Numbered from the stretch's first letter, positions 32,886 to 44,374 are shown. The stretch: DNA of 46,272 nt from Eubacterium multiforme (GCF_030813415.1 NZ_JAUSUF010000015.1:1-46272); one strand, 5' to 3'. Notes: generated by a model from the letters alone, not told the origin. A program made the numbers and translations.

Positions 32886-33839
32886 ATGACAATTATTTAT
32901 ATACTTTCTTCAGTTTTGATATTAGTAATAATTGCACTTATAGTACTTGGAAATCGCTTTTATAATTTAGCAATTAATCCAGCTGTATCAAAGGATATTG
33001 TTTTTAAGGATGAAGATGAAGGAAGTGATGATAAAGTATCAAAAAATGAAACTAGTGGAGAAAATAAAAAAGAAGATATAAAATGGTTTTTAAATGAATC
33101 AAATTATGTTGATGAGTATATAGAATCCTTTGATGGATTAAAACTTCATGGATACAAATTAATTAATAAAGACAAAACAAATATGTGGATTATAGCAGTT
33201 CATGGATATACAAGTAATGGTGTGCTTTTATCATCTTATACAAGAAGGTTTTATGACATGGGATATAATGTTTTAGTGCCTGAATTAAGAGGACATGGTA
33301 AAAGTGAAGGAAATTATATTGGAATGGGCTGGGATGACAGGCTTGATATATTAAGATGGATTAATTTAATAGTAAAAGATGATAAAAGTGCATCTATTAT
33401 ATTACATGGAGTATCTATGGGAGGTGCTACTGTAATGATGGTTTCAGGAGAAAATCTCCCACATAATGTTAAAGGGATAATTGAAGATTGTGGTTATACC
33501 TCAATAAAAGATGAATTTGCATATCAGTTAAAGGCTATATTTAATTTACCATCATTCCCATTTTTGGATGTATCAAGTATAATATGTAAAATAAGAGCAG
33601 GATATTATTTTAAAGATGGCTCATCTATAAAGCAGTTAGCTAAAAATACTAGACCTATGTTATTTATACATGGAGATGCAGATGATTTTGTACCATTTTC
33701 AATGCTTAATAAAGTTTATAATGCAACTAATTGTACAAAAGAAAAATTAGTAATAAAGGGAGCTCGCCATGCTAAATCAGCAGTGGTTAATCCTAAATTA
33801 TATTGGGATACAGTAAGGGAATTTATAAAGAGGGGGTAA
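32886..33839 (+). CDS. Membrane-anchored alpha/beta hydrolase
   Basis: A serine hydrolase of about 317 residues. An N-terminal hydrophobic anchor (4-24) and a charged linker are followed by an alpha/beta hydrolase domain: oxyanion loop HGYTSNG, RGHGKSEG, nucleophile elbow GVSMGG, Asp in GDADDFVP and His in ARHAKS. All three triad residues are visible. It resembles the YqkD/BAAT-like group of Firmicutes; the substrate is unknown. GGAGGAG precedes the ATG, and the molybdoenzyme gene starts three bases after its stop, so they are likely cotranscribed. Confidence 0.84.
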   Translation: MTIIYILSSVLILVIIALIVLGNRFYNLAINPAVSKDIVFKDEDEGSDDKVSKNETSGENKKEDIKWFLNESNYVDEYIESFDGLKLHGYKLINKDKTNMWIIAVHGYTSNGVLLSSYTRRFYDMGYNVLVPELRGHGKSEGNYIGMGWDDRLDILRWINLIVKDDKSASIILHGVSMGGATVMMVSGENLPHNVKGIIEDCGYTSIKDEFAYQLKAIFNLPSFPFLDVSSIICKIRAGYYFKDGSSIKQLAKNTRPMLFIHGDADDFVPFSMLNKVYNATNCTKEKLVIKGARHAKSAVVNPKLYWDTVREFIKRG

Positions 33840-33842
33840 TTT

Positions 33843-35834
33843 ATGAGAAAAATAAGCCAAGGGTGTACGCTAGATTGTTTTGATTGTTGTAAGTTTAATG
33901 TTTTTGTTCAGGATAATAGGGTAATCAAAATAGAGGGAGATAAAAATCATCCCTTTACTAAAGGATTTATATGTAAAAAGGGGTTAGCACATATTGATAG
34001 ATTAAATCATAAAGATAGAATTTATAAGCCTATGATTAAGGTAAAGGGTAAGTGGATAGAGATTTCTTTTGATGAAGCTATTAATATAATGGCAGAGAAA
34101 CTTAATTTTTATAAGGAAAAATATTCCTCTAAATCAATACTTTATTATGAGCAATATGGAAATGGTTCAGTTTTAAAAAGTATTGGAGATATATTCTTTA
34201 ATTTCTTTGGAGGAGTAAGCAAACAAAAGGGTGGACCCTGTTGGAGTGCTGGAATAAAAGCTCAGAAGTATGATTTTGGTGATGTAAGAAGTCATTCATT
34301 AGAGGATATGTTAAATAGTAAAAATATTTTTGTGTGGGGAAAAAATCCTGCATTTACAAGTATTCATACTATGCAAATGATAAAAAAGGCTAAGGATAGT
34401 GGTAGCAAAATAATAGTTATAGATCCAATTTACACTCAAACAGCTAAATTCTCTGATTTATATATAAGAATAAATCCAGATGGAGATAGTGCATTAGCCT
34501 TAGCTATGGGTAAACTAATTATAGAAAATAACTTATATGATTATGACTATATAAATAATTATGTATTAGGCTTTGAGGATTATAAAAGATATGTAAAATC
34601 ATTAAATTTAGATACCCTTATTAAAAAGGCTGGCATATCTAAAGAGAAATTAAAAACATTAGTTAATTTATATACAGAAAAATACTCAACTATTTTATTA
34701 GGTTATGGAATGCAAAAATATAAAAATGGTGGAAATACTATTAGAGCCATAGATACTTTAGGTGCTATAACAGGGCAGATTGGATTTAGTGGTGGTGGGG
34801 TAAATTATGCAAATAAGGTTTATACAAGTGTTTTAAATTGTGATCCATATAATAGTGAAATTTATGGAGACAATAGATTATTTTATGTAAGTGATATAAG
34901 CCATTTTATTAATGATTCAATTAAGGGAATTACTTATTATAAAGATGAAATTTATACTAAAAATAATACTAAAGGAAAAAGTTTAGATATTCCTATAAAA
35001 ATGGCTGTTATATGTAAAAGTAATCTATTAAATCAACTTCCAAACTTAAATAAACTTGAAGAAGCCTTTTCTAAAATTGAGTTTAAAGTATGCTTTGATA
35101 TGTTTATGACAGACACAGCAAAGAAGTGTGATTTATTTATACCAACTACAAGCACATTAGAAAGTGAAGATTTATTGTTTAGCTCAATGACTAATCCTTA
35201 TATTATTTATAATGAAAAGGCAGTAGAGCCTAAAAATAAATATATGGATGAATATTACTTCTTTATAGAATTAGCAAAAATAATGAATATAGAAAATTAT
35301 CCTATAGTTTCAAAGAGGGAGTATTTAGAAAAGATTATAGAACCTCTTAAAGACTATTTTGAAAATATTTCACTAAATAAAATAAAGGAAGAATACTTAA
35401 CTATCCATAAGCCAGTTCCTTGGGAAGATAAAAAGTTTTTAACACCTTCAGGAAAGTTTGAAATATCAATATATGAAGAAGATTTTATTGATTTAAAAGA
35501 AAATAAATTTAGGCTATTAACAAATCATAGTAAGGATACTTTGTTTAGTCAGCATATGATGGATAAAGAAGGACTTTCAAAGGCTTATATAAATGAATCT
35601 ATGGCAAAAAATTTAGGATTAAGCAATTTAGATATAGTTAAATTAAAATCCCAAAATGGAACAATTGAAGTAGAGCTAAATATAGATAATTCTATTGGAG
35701 ATAATATTGTAATGATGTATGTTGGATGGTGGAAAAAGCAAGGGAATCCTAACTTTATTACAATATCAGATATTTCCGATATTGGTGGACAAGTAGTTTA
35801 CAATGAAACTTTTGTAGATATTATTTTAAATTAG
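33843..35834 (+). CDS. Molybdopterin-dependent oxidoreductase (DMSO reductase family)
   Basis: A 663-residue catalytic molybdoenzyme. The N-terminal [4Fe-4S] site is C8-x3-C12-x3-C16-x27-C44. The molybdopterin domains follow, with GGPCWSAG around residue 133, where Cys133 may be the Mo ligand. The C-terminal domain contains LLTNHSKDTLFSQHM and a dinucleotide-binding end (ADILITP-type motif replaced by CDLFIPTTSTLESED). No Tat signal is present, so it is cytoplasmic. No electron-transfer or membrane subunit is adjacent, and the substrate is unknown. It requires Mo-cofactor synthesis encoded outside the window. Confidence 0.86.
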   Translation: MRKISQGCTLDCFDCCKFNVFVQDNRVIKIEGDKNHPFTKGFICKKGLAHIDRLNHKDRIYKPMIKVKGKWIEISFDEAINIMAEKLNFYKEKYSSKSILYYEQYGNGSVLKSIGDIFFNFFGGVSKQKGGPCWSAGIKAQKYDFGDVRSHSLEDMLNSKNIFVWGKNPAFTSIHTMQMIKKAKDSGSKIIVIDPIYTQTAKFSDLYIRINPDGDSALALAMGKLIIENNLYDYDYINNYVLGFEDYKRYVKSLNLDTLIKKAGISKEKLKTLVNLYTEKYSTILLGYGMQKYKNGGNTIRAIDTLGAITGQIGFSGGGVNYANKVYTSVLNCDPYNSEIYGDNRLFYVSDISHFINDSIKGITYYKDEIYTKNNTKGKSLDIPIKMAVICKSNLLNQLPNLNKLEEAFSKIEFKVCFDMFMTDTAKKCDLFIPTTSTLESEDLLFSSMTNPYIIYNEKAVEPKNKYMDEYYFFIELAKIMNIENYPIVSKREYLEKIIEPLKDYFENISLNKIKEEYLTIHKPVPWEDKKFLTPSGKFEISIYEEDFIDLKENKFRLLTNHSKDTLFSQHMMDKEGLSKAYINESMAKNLGLSNLDIVKLKSQNGTIEVELNIDNSIGDNIVMMYVGWWKKQGNPNFITISDISDIGGQVVYNETFVDIILN

Positions 35835-35929
35835 GAGACACTTTTCGTAATTATTTAGTAGCAGAGTTACACATTATATAGGATATACATATAATAACCA
35901 TGAAAAACAATGCTTTAAAAGGAAGATTA

Positions 35930-36247
35930 ATGAAGAGTAATCATTGGATAATAATGAAATTAAGGGGAGAAACAAAGAGAAAATCTTTTACTATTGAAGA
36001 GGGAAGAAAAATTGCTAAAATATTAAATATTGATTTTTCAAAAGAAAAGTTTGATTTAAATCAGTTTACAATGGGGCTTAATGTAGAACTTGAACATGGA
36101 AGTAAGTTTAAGAATACTAATGTTACTCAAGATGATCCTATACTTACAGGGAAAATAGCACTAGCTCATTTAATGGAGTTTCCAGATTATTATACACGGC
36201 TTAAGAAACTTGAAAATGAAGCTAAGGCCTATTGGAATAAAAAATAA
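35930..36247 (+). CDS. DUF5661 family small protein
   Basis: A 105-residue soluble protein. The body (FTIEEGRKIAKILNIDF, NQFTMGLNVELEHGSKF, ALAHLMEFPDYYTRLKKLE) matches the DUF5661 family, whose EHG and AHL-x-E-x-PDYYTRL motifs suggest a possible metal site; function unknown. I start at 35930 because AAGGAAG (35919-35925) precedes it. An ATG at 35900 has no ribosome site, and one at 35954 is also possible. Confidence 0.72.
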   Translation: MKSNHWIIMKLRGETKRKSFTIEEGRKIAKILNIDFSKEKFDLNQFTMGLNVELEHGSKFKNTNVTQDDPILTGKIALAHLMEFPDYYTRLKKLENEAKAYWNKK

Positions 36248-36306
36248 TAAGAACTTAAACTAATCTTTAAGAATAGAATATAATAAAAATTTTTTGGGGG
36301 AAAATA

Positions 36307-37224
36307 ATGTTAAGTTGTCAAAAATATGTTGGTCTATCACTTGAGCTTCATTTATTTTTTGCAAGAATTATGAAGGAGCATTCAATATTTTTAAAGGCAG
36401 GATTTACACCAAAGAATACTAAACTTTCTAGAGAAGCAGATGATTATAAATTATATTTTGAAAAATTTTTATTAGATACAGTAAAGTTAAGTGATGGAAT
36501 AATTAGAAAAGAAGTATTAAAGTCTGGGGAATTTTTTACTGATTATACTTTAAGTATGGAGAGAAAAACACAATTTTTTACAGGAATAAAAATAAATGAA
36601 AATATAACAAAAATGGAATTAAGATTAGACTGTGGAAAGGGGCAGCATGTTAAATCTAGGCTAGAAAGGTCTGTAAGACAACTTAACAAAAGAGCTAAAA
36701 AATTAGTTGAAGGTCTTATAGATTTAAAAGTCAGAGTTTTAAATGGAGTCCTATCCTGTGAACTTTTTACAACTAATTATCCTTTACTTATTGAACACAT
36801 AATAGATGAAGCAAAGTTATATAGGTCTTGTATAATAGATTTAGAAAATGGAAGAAATATTGAAGAGAGAAATATTAGGGAATCTGAAATGTTTTGGGAT
36901 CATATTATGATGGAACATGCATTATTTATAAGGGGAACTCTTGATCCTTCAGAAAATGATTTAATTAAAACTTCTGATAAATTTTCTAAAGAATATGCTA
37001 AACTTTTGCAAAAGGGAAAGAGTGTGCCTTATATTTCAATAGATGATATTACAAGGGATTCTTTAGATGAAACTATTAAATTTAGAGAATTTAAAAAGGC
37101 TGGAGTAGAGGGAATTGATAAGTGTAAAATAAGGTCTATAATAGTACCTCTTTTAGCTGATCATGTATTAAGGGAGGCTAATCATTATATTAGACTATTA
37201 AAAAAATATGAATGTGAAGATTAA
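36307..37224 (+). CDS. DUF2935 family protein
   Basis: A 305-residue all-helical soluble protein with two similar halves. Each contains a His/Glu-rich helix set (ELHLFFARIMKEHSIFLKAG near the start, and EMFWDHIMMEHALFIRGTLDPSE in the second half). This is the DUF2935 pattern of a duplicated ferritin-like four-helix bundle that binds metal. The role is unknown; an iron or redox function is inference. GGGGG precedes the ATG. Confidence 0.83.
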   Translation: MLSCQKYVGLSLELHLFFARIMKEHSIFLKAGFTPKNTKLSREADDYKLYFEKFLLDTVKLSDGIIRKEVLKSGEFFTDYTLSMERKTQFFTGIKINENITKMELRLDCGKGQHVKSRLERSVRQLNKRAKKLVEGLIDLKVRVLNGVLSCELFTTNYPLLIEHIIDEAKLYRSCIIDLENGRNIEERNIRESEMFWDHIMMEHALFIRGTLDPSENDLIKTSDKFSKEYAKLLQKGKSVPYISIDDITRDSLDETIKFREFKKAGVEGIDKCKIRSIIVPLLADHVLREANHYIRLLKKYECED

Positions 37225-37233
37225 AATACTTAT

Positions 37234-37266
37234 AAAAATAGGGCTTAATAAAAGCCCTATTTTTTC
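37234..37266. terminator. Bidirectional terminator between the DUF2935 and zinc-ribbon genes
   Basis: Thirteen-base-pair stem AAAAATAGGGCTT (37234-37246) with its complement (37252-37264), loop AATAA. The stop of the converging gene lies inside it. Confidence 0.9.
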
Positions 37267-37538
37267 TCTTTATATTGGATTGTTAAAGGTTCAATTAAAA
37301 ACAATGTTAATAAAGCTATTATCATAAAAGGAACATAAAACGGAGCGATACCCTTAGTGGATAATATGTTAGATACACCATATCCAATAACTAGTACTAT
37401 ACCTGCTATAAGAGTATTTTTAGTAGTAGCAATTAAAGGAGTTTTGCAATTAGGACAAGATGTAACTCTACTCATGGCTACTTTTTTTATATTAAATTTT
37501 TTATTGCATTTAGGACAAGTTTTAATAAAACTAAACAA
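37257..37538 (-). CDS. Small zinc-ribbon membrane protein (TIGR04104-like)
   Basis: A 93-residue protein with an N-terminal four-Cys zinc ribbon (CPKCNKKF then CPNCKTPL, about 8-31) and two C-terminal membrane helices. The layout matches the TIGR04104 putative zinc-finger family; function unknown. No ATG start is available. I choose a TTG at 37538, because AGGTGG is correctly spaced for it, over a GTG at 37550 that falls within the ribosome site. It is a single gene with a short upstream gap shared with the terminator of the next minus-strand gene. Confidence 0.7.
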   Translation of the reverse strand: MFSFIKTCPKCNKKFNIKKVAMSRVTSCPNCKTPLIATTKNTLIAGIVLVIGYGVSNILSTKGIAPFYVPFMIIALLTLFLIEPLTIQYKEKK

Positions 37539-37615
37539 ATATAACACCACCTAAAAAGTTAATATACAAATTATACCATATGGCGTTGACAAAAGGAATT
37601 ATTTGGGTAAATAAA

Positions 37616-37657
37616 AAGCTATGAGACTTTAATTAATATAATAAAATCTCATAGCTT
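37616..37657 (-). terminator. Terminator of the YjiH-type permease gene
   Basis: Eleven-base-pair stem AAGCTATGAGA/TCTCATAGCTT (37616-37626 with 37647-37657), read on the minus strand, followed by TTTATTT. Confidence 0.75.
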
Positions 37658-37688
37658 GAATTTTTTTTAGTAAATATTCTATATAAAT

Positions 37689-39044
37689 TTAAAAGAATAT
37701 ATTTGCCATAATAACTATAACAGGTAATGTTACAAGAGTTCTTTCAAAGAACAATATTATTAAATCTTTAAGGTTAACAGGAATTTTAGAACCAAGTAAA
37801 AGTCCTCCAACCTCTGACATATAAATAAGTTGAGTTACTGATAAACAAGCAACTATAAATCTAGTCATTTCATTAGTTATAGTAGTTGCAAGAACAGATG
37901 GTATAAACATGTCAGCAAATCCAACAATTAATGTTTGTGAAGCTGCAGTAGCTTCTGGAACTCCAAGTAATTTTAATAATGGAATAAATGGTGTTCCCAT
38001 TATTTGAAATATTGTAGTGTACTCTGCAATCATAAGAGCAATTCCACCCATAGCCATAACTACAGCTAGTACACCTATCCACATATCTAAAACATTTTTA
38101 ATTCCTGATATAAAGAATTCTTTTGGATGAGTATTTTTGTCAGCTCTTTCAACAGCTTTTTCAACTCCCCAAGAAAATGGAGTATAGCCCTCAGGAATTA
38201 CTTCTAAATCCTTTGAAGTTTGTCCACCATAATATTCGTCTTCTTTTCTTGAAAGTGGTGGTATTCTAGGAATTATTATTGCCGCAACTATTCCTGATAA
38301 ACTTACTGTAAGGTAAAATGGTAAAAACATATGAGCTAGTCCAACTTGAGATATAACAACTAAACAAAATGTTATTGAAACAGCAGAGAAAGTTGTACCA
38401 ATTACAGCAGCTTCTCTTTTTGTATAAAAGCCTTGTTCATATTGTTTTGATGTAAGTAATATACCAATACTTCCATCTCCAAGCCATGATGCAATACAAT
38501 CTATTGAAGATCTACCTGGTAAATTAAATATAGGTCTCATAACCTTTGTAAGTAATGATCCTACAAATTCTAATAAACCAAAGTCTAAAAGTAGAGGAAG
38601 TAAAAATCCTGCAAATAGGAAAACTGCTATTAGTATTGGTAGTAGGTCATTTAATACTAATCCACCAGTATTTTCTGACCAAATAAAGTCAGGTCCTATA
38701 TTAAAATAGGCGCATATAACAAATATCATTCCTATAATTCTAGTAATAAACCATAGAGGTGTTACATTAAATAAATTATTTAAATATTTATTTTCAGTTA
38801 AAAATTTTGGCTTAACTGTTTTAATTATAACACTGCCTATAACGGATAAAGATATTAGTATTAAAGCCATTAGTTTTAGGAAATCTGTGTAATTTCCTTC
38901 AATGAATTTAGCTAAAAAAGCTATTGGGATAGTTATTTGTCCTTCAATTTTCATTGGAATCATAAATAATAATATTCCAACAACAGATGGTAAGATAAAT
39001 TTTAACAATGATTTCGTCTGATACTTATTTGAGTTTTTATTCAT
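37689..39044 (-). CDS. YjiH family membrane protein (nucleoside-recognition/Gate domain)
   Basis: A 451-residue integral membrane protein with about ten hydrophobic segments and a Gate-type region (LGDGSIGILLTSKQYEQGFYTKREAAVIGTTF is the best-marked stretch). It belongs to the YjiH group of nucleoside-recognition-domain permeases; the substrate is unknown. The start at 39044 is preceded by GGAGAG; an ATG seven codons upstream overlaps that site. The gene has its own terminator. Upstream is a long A+T-rich gap. Confidence 0.84.
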   Translation of the reverse strand: MNKNSNKYQTKSLLKFILPSVVGILLFMIPMKIEGQITIPIAFLAKFIEGNYTDFLKLMALILISLSVIGSVIIKTVKPKFLTENKYLNNLFNVTPLWFITRIIGMIFVICAYFNIGPDFIWSENTGGLVLNDLLPILIAVFLFAGFLLPLLLDFGLLEFVGSLLTKVMRPIFNLPGRSSIDCIASWLGDGSIGILLTSKQYEQGFYTKREAAVIGTTFSAVSITFCLVVISQVGLAHMFLPFYLTVSLSGIVAAIIIPRIPPLSRKEDEYYGGQTSKDLEVIPEGYTPFSWGVEKAVERADKNTHPKEFFISGIKNVLDMWIGVLAVVMAMGGIALMIAEYTTIFQIMGTPFIPLLKLLGVPEATAASQTLIVGFADMFIPSVLATTITNEMTRFIVACLSVTQLIYMSEVGGLLLGSKIPVNLKDLIILFFERTLVTLPVIVIMANIFF

Positions 39045-39065
39045 AAGTAACTCTCCTTTATACAA

Positions 39066-39535
39066 ATTTTATGCATAAAAATTTTATAAATATACACTAT
39101 ATATATACTATAATAACCTAGATTATGAAAAAAAGATAGTCCTTAAATAAAAAATATTAATAAAAAATACATAAATTATATAAGAAAAACCTAGGAAAAA
39201 CTAGGACTTAACAAAAAAAGTTTACAAATTTACTGAATTGATGAGGGAATGTTTAAGAAACAGAGGGAAATGAGTATATATGCAAAAAAATGCAAGATAA
39301 TGCAACGTGGAAAGTAAAAAACTATTTAAATGAACTAATATGAGTTAAATTAAAGAACAATAAAAAATTAATATAAATTAAAATAAAAATATAATTTAAA
39401 GATATTTAACTTTATTTAATAAAAAAATCAAAAATTAATAAAATATATTAAAAACTAATGTAAAAATAATAATTTATTATTTTGTATAAAAATTAGTAGG
39501 TAGCTTTGATTTTAAATAAAATAATTTACCTAAAA
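39066..39535. other. A+T-rich gap without genes
   Basis: About 470 bases with no credible reading frame. It holds only the promoter region of the minus-strand YjiH-type gene (TATAAT-like sequences on the minus strand near 39175-39182), a short inverted repeat CCTAG/CTAGG around 39190-39205, and TGCA-rich repeats near 39280-39306. No RNA gene or known riboswitch was recognised. Confidence 0.5.
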
Positions 39536-39571
39536 AAACTGCTAAGTTAGATAAACTAAACTTAGCAGTTT
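39536..39571 (-). terminator. Terminator of the glpFK operon
   Basis: Thirteen-base-pair stem AAACTGCTAAGTT (39536-39548) with AACTTAGCAGTTT (39559-39571). On the minus strand it is followed by seven T. Confidence 0.88.
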
Positions 39572-39595
39572 CTTATAAGTGAGTTATATAATAAT

Positions 39596-41131
<1,536 letters not shown>

Positions 41132-41135
41132 CTAT

Positions 41136-41840
41136 TTAAAATATATTTACAAATACAACTGCTCCAGCAATAGCTCCAACTATAGGTGCTACAACAGGAA
41201 TCCATGCATATTTCCAGTCAGAATCTCTCTTTCCTGGAACAGGTAAAATTGCATGAGCTATTCTTGGTCCTAAGTCTCTAGCTGGATTAATTGCATATCC
41301 AGTAGTACCTCCTGAACTTAAACCTAATGCCCAAATTAATAAGCCTACAGCAAGGGTATTTAAACCATTTGCCATCTTAACTGCATTAATTCCTAAAATA
41401 CCAAATACTAAAAAGAAAGTTCCTAAGAATTCACTGATAAAATTAAATTTTTCATTTCTTATAGCAGGGCCTGTACAAAATACCCCTAGTTTTCCATCCT
41501 TATCATCAGTTTCTTCAAAGTGATTATAATATTGAATAAATACTAATACTGCACCTAAGAAAGCTCCAATCATTTGAGCTGTTATATACATAGGTACTTG
41601 GCTCCAAGGAAAATCTCCAATAGAAGCTAAGGCAAGTGTTAGTGCTGGATTAAAATGAGCACCACTTGTAGCACCAAATATAAAGGCAGGAATAGCAACA
41701 GCGAAAGCCCAACCAGTTGTTATAACCATCCAGCCACCATTTGATCCTTTGGTTTTTTTCAAAACAACATTTGCTACAACTCCATCTCCTAAATAAATTA
41801 GAATCATTGTACCAAACATTTCTGCTAGAAAATTGATCAT
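41136..41840 (-). CDS. glpF: Glycerol uptake facilitator (aquaglyceroporin)
   Basis: Channel for glycerol entry. The 234-residue protein has six membrane segments and two half-helices with NPA motifs (64-66 and 185-187). The second continues as NPARD, and the Asp after Arg is typical of glycerol-conducting GlpF rather than strict water channels. GGAGG precedes the ATG. It is the first gene of the glpF-glpK operon. Its leader has a terminator-like stem and a candidate cre site further upstream. Confidence 0.95.
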   Translation of the reverse strand: MINFLAEMFGTMILIYLGDGVVANVVLKKTKGSNGGWMVITTGWAFAVAIPAFIFGATSGAHFNPALTLALASIGDFPWSQVPMYITAQMIGAFLGAVLVFIQYYNHFEETDDKDGKLGVFCTGPAIRNEKFNFISEFLGTFFLVFGILGINAVKMANGLNTLAVGLLIWALGLSSGGTTGYAINPARDLGPRIAHAILPVPGKRDSDWKYAWIPVVAPIVGAIAGAVVFVNIF

Positions 41841-41933
41841 AAAAATACCTCCATTAAATTTTTATAATTTTAATATTAATTATTAATGTAAATTTATAAT
41901 TAATATGATGGTCTAATAAATTAGAATTATTAT

Positions 41934-41980
41934 AAAAAAATAAAAAGCCAAGCAAAAAATAATATTAATTTTTTATGCTT
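41934..41980 (-). terminator. Terminator-like stem in the glpF leader
   Basis: Read on the minus strand, AAGCATAAAAAAT (41980-41968) pairs with ATTTTTTGCTT (41960-41950) with one bulge, followed by a T-rich run to 41934. It sits 95-140 bases before the glpF ATG, the position of the GlpP-controlled antiterminated leader known in Bacillus subtilis glpFK. Control by GlpP is inference. Confidence 0.5.
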
Positions 41981-42015
41981 AACTCTCTAAAACTCTATCA
42001 CACAAATTATACTTA

Positions 42016-42061
42016 TGTTATTCAATTGTTAATTAGAATGTATTTTCTGAAAATGTTTACA
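42016..42061 (-). promoter_or_regulatory. glpF promoter region with candidate CcpA (cre) site
   Basis: On the minus strand a TATAAT-like -10 lies at about 42012-42007, with a weak -35 (TTAACA, near 42034). The palindromic TGAAAATGTTTACA (42048-42061) fits the cre consensus TGWAANCGNTNWCA except one base (T for C). Catabolite repression of glycerol genes is common in Firmicutes. The rest of the 468-base gap (41841-42308) is A+T-rich spacer, with the proB upstream region on its right side. Confidence 0.45.
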
Positions 42062-42308
42062 AAGATAGTATATCACTTTTTTGTTAATATGTAAAAATTT
42101 TTTAATAAAAATATAAATATATTATTTTAATATGGTAAAATGATACAAATAGTAAATTAGCATTAAGTAAATTTAACAATATTAGAAATATATTTTATAA
42201 TGGTAACTATATTATTATGAAAATATAATATGTTAAAATAATTAGTGAATAATATAACATATTAAAATAAAATAGAATTAGACAATATAAATACAAGGGG
42301 CTGTAAAA

Positions 42309-43142
42309 ATGAATATAAGAAATGACATAAAAAATGCAAAAAGAATAGTTATAAAGGTTGGAACATCTACCTTAACTTATGAAAATGGAAATATTAACTT
42401 AACAAGAATTGAAGTATTAACTAGAGTTATTTCAGATTTAATGAATTGTGGTAAAGAAGTTGTACTTGTTACATCAGGAGCTATAGGAGTTGGATGTAGT
42501 AAATTAAAGTTAGAAGAAAAACCCCAAAGTATTAGAGAAAAACAAGCAGTTGCATCAATAGGACAATGTGAACTTATGCATATATATAGTAAATTTTTTG
42601 CAGAATATAGTATTACTGTAGGTCAAGTTTTACTTACAAGAGATGTAGTTGAAGATAATCATATTAGAAATAATGTATGTAATACCTTTAATACATTACT
42701 AGATATGGGTGTTCTTCCAATAGTAAATGAAAATGACACAGTAGCTATTGATGAAATTGAAAATATAGTTAGATTTGGTGATAATGATAACTTGTCAGCA
42801 ATTGTTTCATGGCTTGTATCAGGAGACCTTCTTATAATACTTTCAGATATAGATGGATTTTATGATAAAGATCCAAGAAGTAATGAGGATGCAAAACTTA
42901 TACCAGAAATAATAGAAATAACAGAAGAATTAGAAATGGCAGCAGGTGGTGCAGGAACAAGTCTTGGAACTGGTGGAATGATTACAAAACTTGAAGCTGC
43001 AAAATATGCAAATAATTCAGGTGTAGACGTAGTACTTGCAAATGGAGAAAATCCTAAAATATTATTAGAAATATTAAAGGGTAAAGAAATAGGAACACTA
43101 TTTACAAAAAATGAAAGGAGAAATAAAAAATGGGCGAATTAA
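42309..43142 (+). CDS. proB: Glutamate 5-kinase (without PUA domain)
   Basis: First step of proline synthesis: ATP-dependent phosphorylation of glutamate. The 277-residue amino-acid-kinase protein has [11 protein letters not shown] (13-23), VTSGAIGVG, the glutamate-site region [23 protein letters not shown] and [20 protein letters not shown]. It lacks the C-terminal PUA domain found in E. coli ProB, which is normal for many Firmicutes. AAGGGG precedes the ATG, and the gene overlaps proA by 13 bases. Confidence 0.95.
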   Translation: MNIRNDIKNAKRIVIKVGTSTLTYENGNINLTRIEVLTRVISDLMNCGKEVVLVTSGAIGVGCSKLKLEEKPQSIREKQAVASIGQCELMHIYSKFFAEYSITVGQVLLTRDVVEDNHIRNNVCNTFNTLLDMGVLPIVNENDTVAIDEIENIVRFGDNDNLSAIVSWLVSGDLLIILSDIDGFYDKDPRSNEDAKLIPEIIEITEELEMAAGGAGTSLGTGGMITKLEAAKYANNSGVDVVLANGENPKILLEILKGKEIGTLFTKNERRNKKWAN

Positions 43143-44374
43143 TTTCAAAGGGTAAAAGGGCAAAGGAAGCTTCTTATGTTTTAGCAAACCTTAGTACAAC
43201 AGATAAAGATAGAGCCTTAAAATTAATGGCAGATAAATTACTTGAAAAAAGTGATGAAATAATAGCTGAAAACAAAAAGGATTTACAAAAGGCTGTAGAA
43301 AATGGAACAAGTAAAGCTATGCTAGATAGATTATCTTTAGATAAAGCTAGAATAGAAGGAATGGCAGATGGACTTATGCAGCTTATTAATCTTCAAGATC
43401 CAGTTGGAGAAGTAATAGAAATGTGGAATAGACCAAATGGACTTCAAATTGGTAAGAAAAGAGTTCCAATGGGTGTTATAGGAATAATATATGAAGCTAG
43501 ACCAAATGTTACTTGTGATGCAGCTGGACTTTGTTTAAAGACAGGAAATGCAGTTATATTAAGAGGTGGAAAAGAAGCCATAAATTCAAATATAGCAATA
43601 ATAAAAGCTCTTAGAGAAGGACTAAAGGAGTCAGGTCTTCCAGAGGATTCAGTAAGTCTTGTTGAAGATACAAGCAGAGAAGTTGCAACAGAGATGATGA
43701 GATTAAATGACTATATAGATGTTTTAATTCCAAGGGGAGGAGCTGGACTTATAAAAGCTGTAGTTCAAAATGCAACAGTTCCTGTAATTGAAACTGGAAC
43801 AGGAAATTGTCATATATATGTAGATTCAGATTGTGACTTTGAAATGGCAAAAAATATAGTAGTTAATGCAAAAACATCAAGACCAGCAGTATGTAATGCA
43901 GCAGAAAGTTTAGTAATTCATAAAGATGTTACAGAAGAAATCCTTCCTATATTAGCTAAAGCTTTAAGAGAAAAGGATGTTCTTTTAAAGGGTGATGAGA
44001 GAGCTTGCAATATAATAAAAGATATGGAAAGAGCAACAGAAGAAGACTTCTATAAGGAATATTTAGATTATATTATGAGTGTAAAAATTGTTGATAGTAT
44101 AGATGATGCAATTTCACATATTAATAAATATAATACAGGACATTCAGAAGCTATAGTCACTAATAATTATTTTAATTCTCAAAAGTTCCTTCAAAGAATT
44201 GATGCAGCAGCAGTTTATGTAAATGCATCAACAAGATTTACAGATGGTGGAGAATTTGGATTTGGAGCAGAAATTGGAATAAGTACACAAAAACTTCATG
44301 CAAGAGGACCTATGGGACTTAAAGAACTTACAACAGTTAAGTATATAATATTTGGAAATGGTCAAATTAGATAG
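43130..44374 (+). CDS. proA: Glutamate-5-semialdehyde dehydrogenase (gamma-glutamyl phosphate reductase)
   Basis: Second step of proline synthesis; reduces gamma-glutamyl phosphate with NADPH. The 414-residue aldehyde-dehydrogenase-fold protein has the expected length and motifs: [33 protein letters not shown], and catalytic Cys in [11 protein letters not shown]. The end [22 protein letters not shown] is diagnostic. The ribosome site AAGGAG lies inside the end of proB, so the two are translationally coupled. Confidence 0.96.
   Translation: MGELISKGKRAKEASYVLANLSTTDKDRALKLMADKLLEKSDEIIAENKKDLQKAVENGTSKAMLDRLSLDKARIEGMADGLMQLINLQDPVGEVIEMWNRPNGLQIGKKRVPMGVIGIIYEARPNVTCDAAGLCLKTGNAVILRGGKEAINSNIAIIKALREGLKESGLPEDSVSLVEDTSREVATEMMRLNDYIDVLIPRGGAGLIKAVVQNATVPVIETGTGNCHIYVDSDCDFEMAKNIVVNAKTSRPAVCNAAESLVIHKDVTEEILPILAKALREKDVLLKGDERACNIIKDMERATEEDFYKEYLDYIMSVKIVDSIDDAISHINKYNTGHSEAIVTNNYFNSQKFLQRIDAAAVYVNASTRFTDGGEFGFGAEIGISTQKLHARGPMGLKELTTVKYIIFGNGQIR

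Noticed and set aside
39280..39310. TGCA-rich repeats in the gap before glpK as a small repeat array
   Set aside because: The units are irregular and very short and do not form a consistent repeat length.
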